Assembly (NCBI GenBank): GCA_902784465.1
Contig: CACZUZ010000027.1
Span: 1 to 32,690, forward strand
DNA length: 32,690 nt
Direction of reading: 5' to 3'
From: an uncultured Bacteroidota bacterium
Lineage (GTDB): Bacteria; Bacteroidota; Bacteroidia; Bacteroidales; P3
Shown here: piece by piece, positions 31,268 to 32,690 of the stretch
Layout: each line of letters begins with the position of its first letter
Position numbering within the stretch: position 1 is the stretch's first letter
Notes under the pieces: model-generated
Seen by the model: only the letters and a program-made list of their open reading frames with translations
What the model was told of the DNA's origin: nothing
The model's database searches: none
Translations under genes and position numbers: made by a program

Positions 31268-32690
31268 ATGAAGAAGATTTACATCCACTTAATGATGCTG
31301 GCCGCCATGGTGGTGGCTGGAGCGACAATGGTCTCTTGCAGCAAGGATGAGACCATAACCGGAAAGTTCAACATGACCGTCAAAGCCTCCAAGGGTGGCG
31401 GCAACGCCAAGGTCCTTTCTCTCGGTGGCACTACGCTCAGTGCCACATGGGCCGTGGGCGAACAGGTGAAAGTCTATAAAGAAGAGGCCGAGATCGGTAC
31501 GCTGACTGCCCAGAGTGCTGGTGAGAGCACCACGCTCGACGGTACCATCACTGGCACAATTACCCCTGACGACGTGCTGACACTCAAGTTTTGCAGCCCC
31601 AACTATACCTCGCAGCTGGGTACGCTGGAGTATATCGCCGCCAACTGCGACTACGCCACAGCAACAGTCACGGTGGCCTCGAACGATAACGGCAGAGTCA
31701 CAACCACCGACCACGCCGACTTCGTAAATCAGCAGGCGATAGTCAAGTTCACGCTGAAGGACAAAGAGGACAATTCCATCAATACAACAAAGCTTGTTGT
31801 CACCGTCGGTACTGACGACTATACCATTACCCCCGCCAGGGGCACAGACGAGATTTTTATCGCCATCCCGGGCTTTAGCGGGCAGACCGTTACCCTATCG
31901 GCCGACATAGCCGACATAGATCATCCATACTATTTTTATTCTCTCCAGAAAGATGGTGTCACCTTCAACAACAGCCAGTATTACGAGTATACGGTGAAGA
32001 TGGCAAGATGCATTGACCTTGCACGAATGACAACGGAAACAAGTGTAACCGCTCAAAACGGCGATGTCATCACAGGAACACTCAGTTACTTATATCATCA
32101 TGAAGAACCTTTATATTTCCTGTCCATCGCAGCTGGTGCCACGGTGACGCTCCGCGATGCAGTCGCCTACCGATATGCTCTGACCTGTGAGGGCAACGCC
32201 ACCATCACTCTTGAAGGTGAGAACATATTGGATGTATCGAACGGCTATGGGACTTCTGGAATATATGTTCCAAGCGGCTCGAAATTGACCATCCAAGGCA
32301 GCGGTTCACTCACCGCCAGAGGTGCCGAAGGATGTGCCGGCATTGGAGCCAATAGCGGCAATGCTTGCGGCAACATCGTGATTAATAGCGGCACCGTCAA
32401 CGCTTACGGCAAAGGCAACTATGGTGCTGGCATCGGTGGCACCCAACATAGTTGTGGTACCATCACGATTACTGGTGGTGAAGTCAACGCCGAAGGCGCT
32501 GCTTCTTACGGCGCTGGCAGCGGCTACGGCAGCGGCTACGGCAGCGGCAATGTGAGCAGTTGTGGAGTCATCAGCATCACGGGGGGCACAGTCACCGCCA
32601 AGGGCGGACAATATGGTGCTGGCATCGGCAGTGGCTATCGTGGAGTTTGTAGTGACATCAGCATCACGGGCGGCACCATCACAGCCATAG
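31268..32690 (+). CDS. surface lipoprotein with fimbrillin-like N-terminus and beta-helix-like repeats (3' truncated by window)
   Basis: The frame is open from the ATG at 31268 to the window edge (at least 474 residues; the end is not seen). The signal peptide ends MVSC with Cys24 lipidated; the next residues SKDE resemble the Bacteroidota lipoprotein export signal, so surface display is likely. Residues about 30-260 look fimbrillin-like (TLSATWAVGEQVKVY, GTLEYIAANCDYATATVTV, HADFVNQQAIVKFTLKD). From about residue 340 are repeats of roughly 30-38 residues with the core C-G-x-I-x-I-x-G-G-x-V-x-A and GAGIGSG, as in right-handed beta-helix or carbohydrate-binding (Cthe_2159-like) proteins. A cysteine recurs at the same place in each repeat. 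Likely an adhesin or glycan-binding protein; ligand unknown. Confidence 0.85.
   Translation, partial: MKKIYIHLMMLAAMVVAGATMVSCSKDETITGKFNMTVKASKGGGNAKVLSLGGTTLSATWAVGEQVKVYKEEAEIGTLTAQSAGESTTLDGTITGTITPDDVLTLKFCSPNYTSQLGTLEYIAANCDYATATVTVASNDNGRVTTTDHADFVNQQAIVKFTLKDKEDNSINTTKLVVTVGTDDYTITPARGTDEIFIAIPGFSGQTVTLSADIADIDHPYYFYSLQKDGVTFNNSQYYEYTVKMARCIDLARMTTETSVTAQNGDVITGTLSYLYHHEEPLYFLSIAAGATVTLRDAVAYRYALTCEGNATITLEGENILDVSNGYGTSGIYVPSGSKLTIQGSGSLTARGAEGCAGIGANSGNACGNIVINSGTVNAYGKGNYGAGIGGTQHSCGTITITGGEVNAEGAASYGAGSGYGSGYGSGNVSSCGVISITGGTVTAKGGQYGAGIGSGYRGVCSDISITGGTITAI
32516..32548 (+). repeat. 12-bp in-frame tandem repeat in the lipoprotein gene
   Basis: GGCAGCGGCTAC occurs twice exactly (32516-32527, 32528-32539) and then as a partial third copy to 32548, encoding GSGYGSGYGSG. 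The near-identity suggests recent duplication or slippage inside one beta-helix repeat. Confidence 0.88.

Overview
The window looks like a chromosome segment of an anaerobic member of the Bacteroidota, most likely order Bacteroidales. The evidence is: Bacteroidota-type promoters (TTTG, 19-20 nt, TAnnTTTG) at several gene starts; start codons almost never preceded by a Shine-Dalgarno sequence; a Bacteroidota-style omega/Rpb6-like RNA polymerase subunit between bamD and coaBC; a TPR/PD40/OmpA-type envelope protein; a zinc-ribbon DUF3667 protein; a coenzyme-B12-dependent methylmalonyl-CoA mutase; the [FeFe]-hydrogenase maturase HydF, which points to anaerobic H2 metabolism; and a surface lipoprotein with a fimbrillin-like N-terminus. 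Names come from recognising family motifs in the translations; no database search was run.

Layout. 1-349: non-coding, with an outward promoter for a gene beyond the left edge. 350-2130 (minus): hydF then folA. 2329-5559 (plus): a GNAT acetyltransferase-HD phosphohydrolase fusion, then htpG, closed by a perfect 13-bp hairpin. 5613-10993 (minus): guaA, a LysM/periplasmic-binding-fold protein, lpxC and lpxA in one tight operon. 11147-21100 (plus): bamD, rpoZ-like, coaBC, a lytic transglycosylase, uvrA, a DUF819 membrane protein and a PorE-like envelope protein, nearly gapless and closed by a perfect 14-bp hairpin. 21189-21983 (minus): an outer-membrane beta-barrel. 22122-25969 (plus): a porin, a Gate-domain membrane protein, a DUF3667 protein and purE. 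25979-28410 (minus): an accessory patch with a decayed helicase remnant, an 11-bp degenerate tandem repeat array, an AlbA_2/Schlafen-type ATPase gene and a 25-codon ORF in its leader. 28521-30674 (plus): mutB. 30675-32690 (plus): a second accessory-looking region with a long leader carrying a C9A9 tract and a hairpin, a 68-residue peptide gene, and a surface lipoprotein with beta-helix-like repeats that runs off the right edge.

Most of the window is housekeeping: envelope biogenesis (lpxA, lpxC, bamD, transglycosylase, LysM protein, porins), nucleotide and cofactor synthesis (guaA, purE, folA, coaBC), DNA repair (uvrA) and protein folding (htpG). The most unusual points are: an LpxC without the FabZ domain normally fused to it in this phylum; a HydF with changes in two normally conserved motifs; a bamD whose promoter implies an almost leaderless mRNA; the decayed helicase/11-bp repeat/AlbA_2 patch between purE and mutB, with mutB lacking an adjacent mutA; and the small-peptide plus repeat-lipoprotein pair, whose lipoprotein has a textbook Shine-Dalgarno sequence that is atypical for this phylum.
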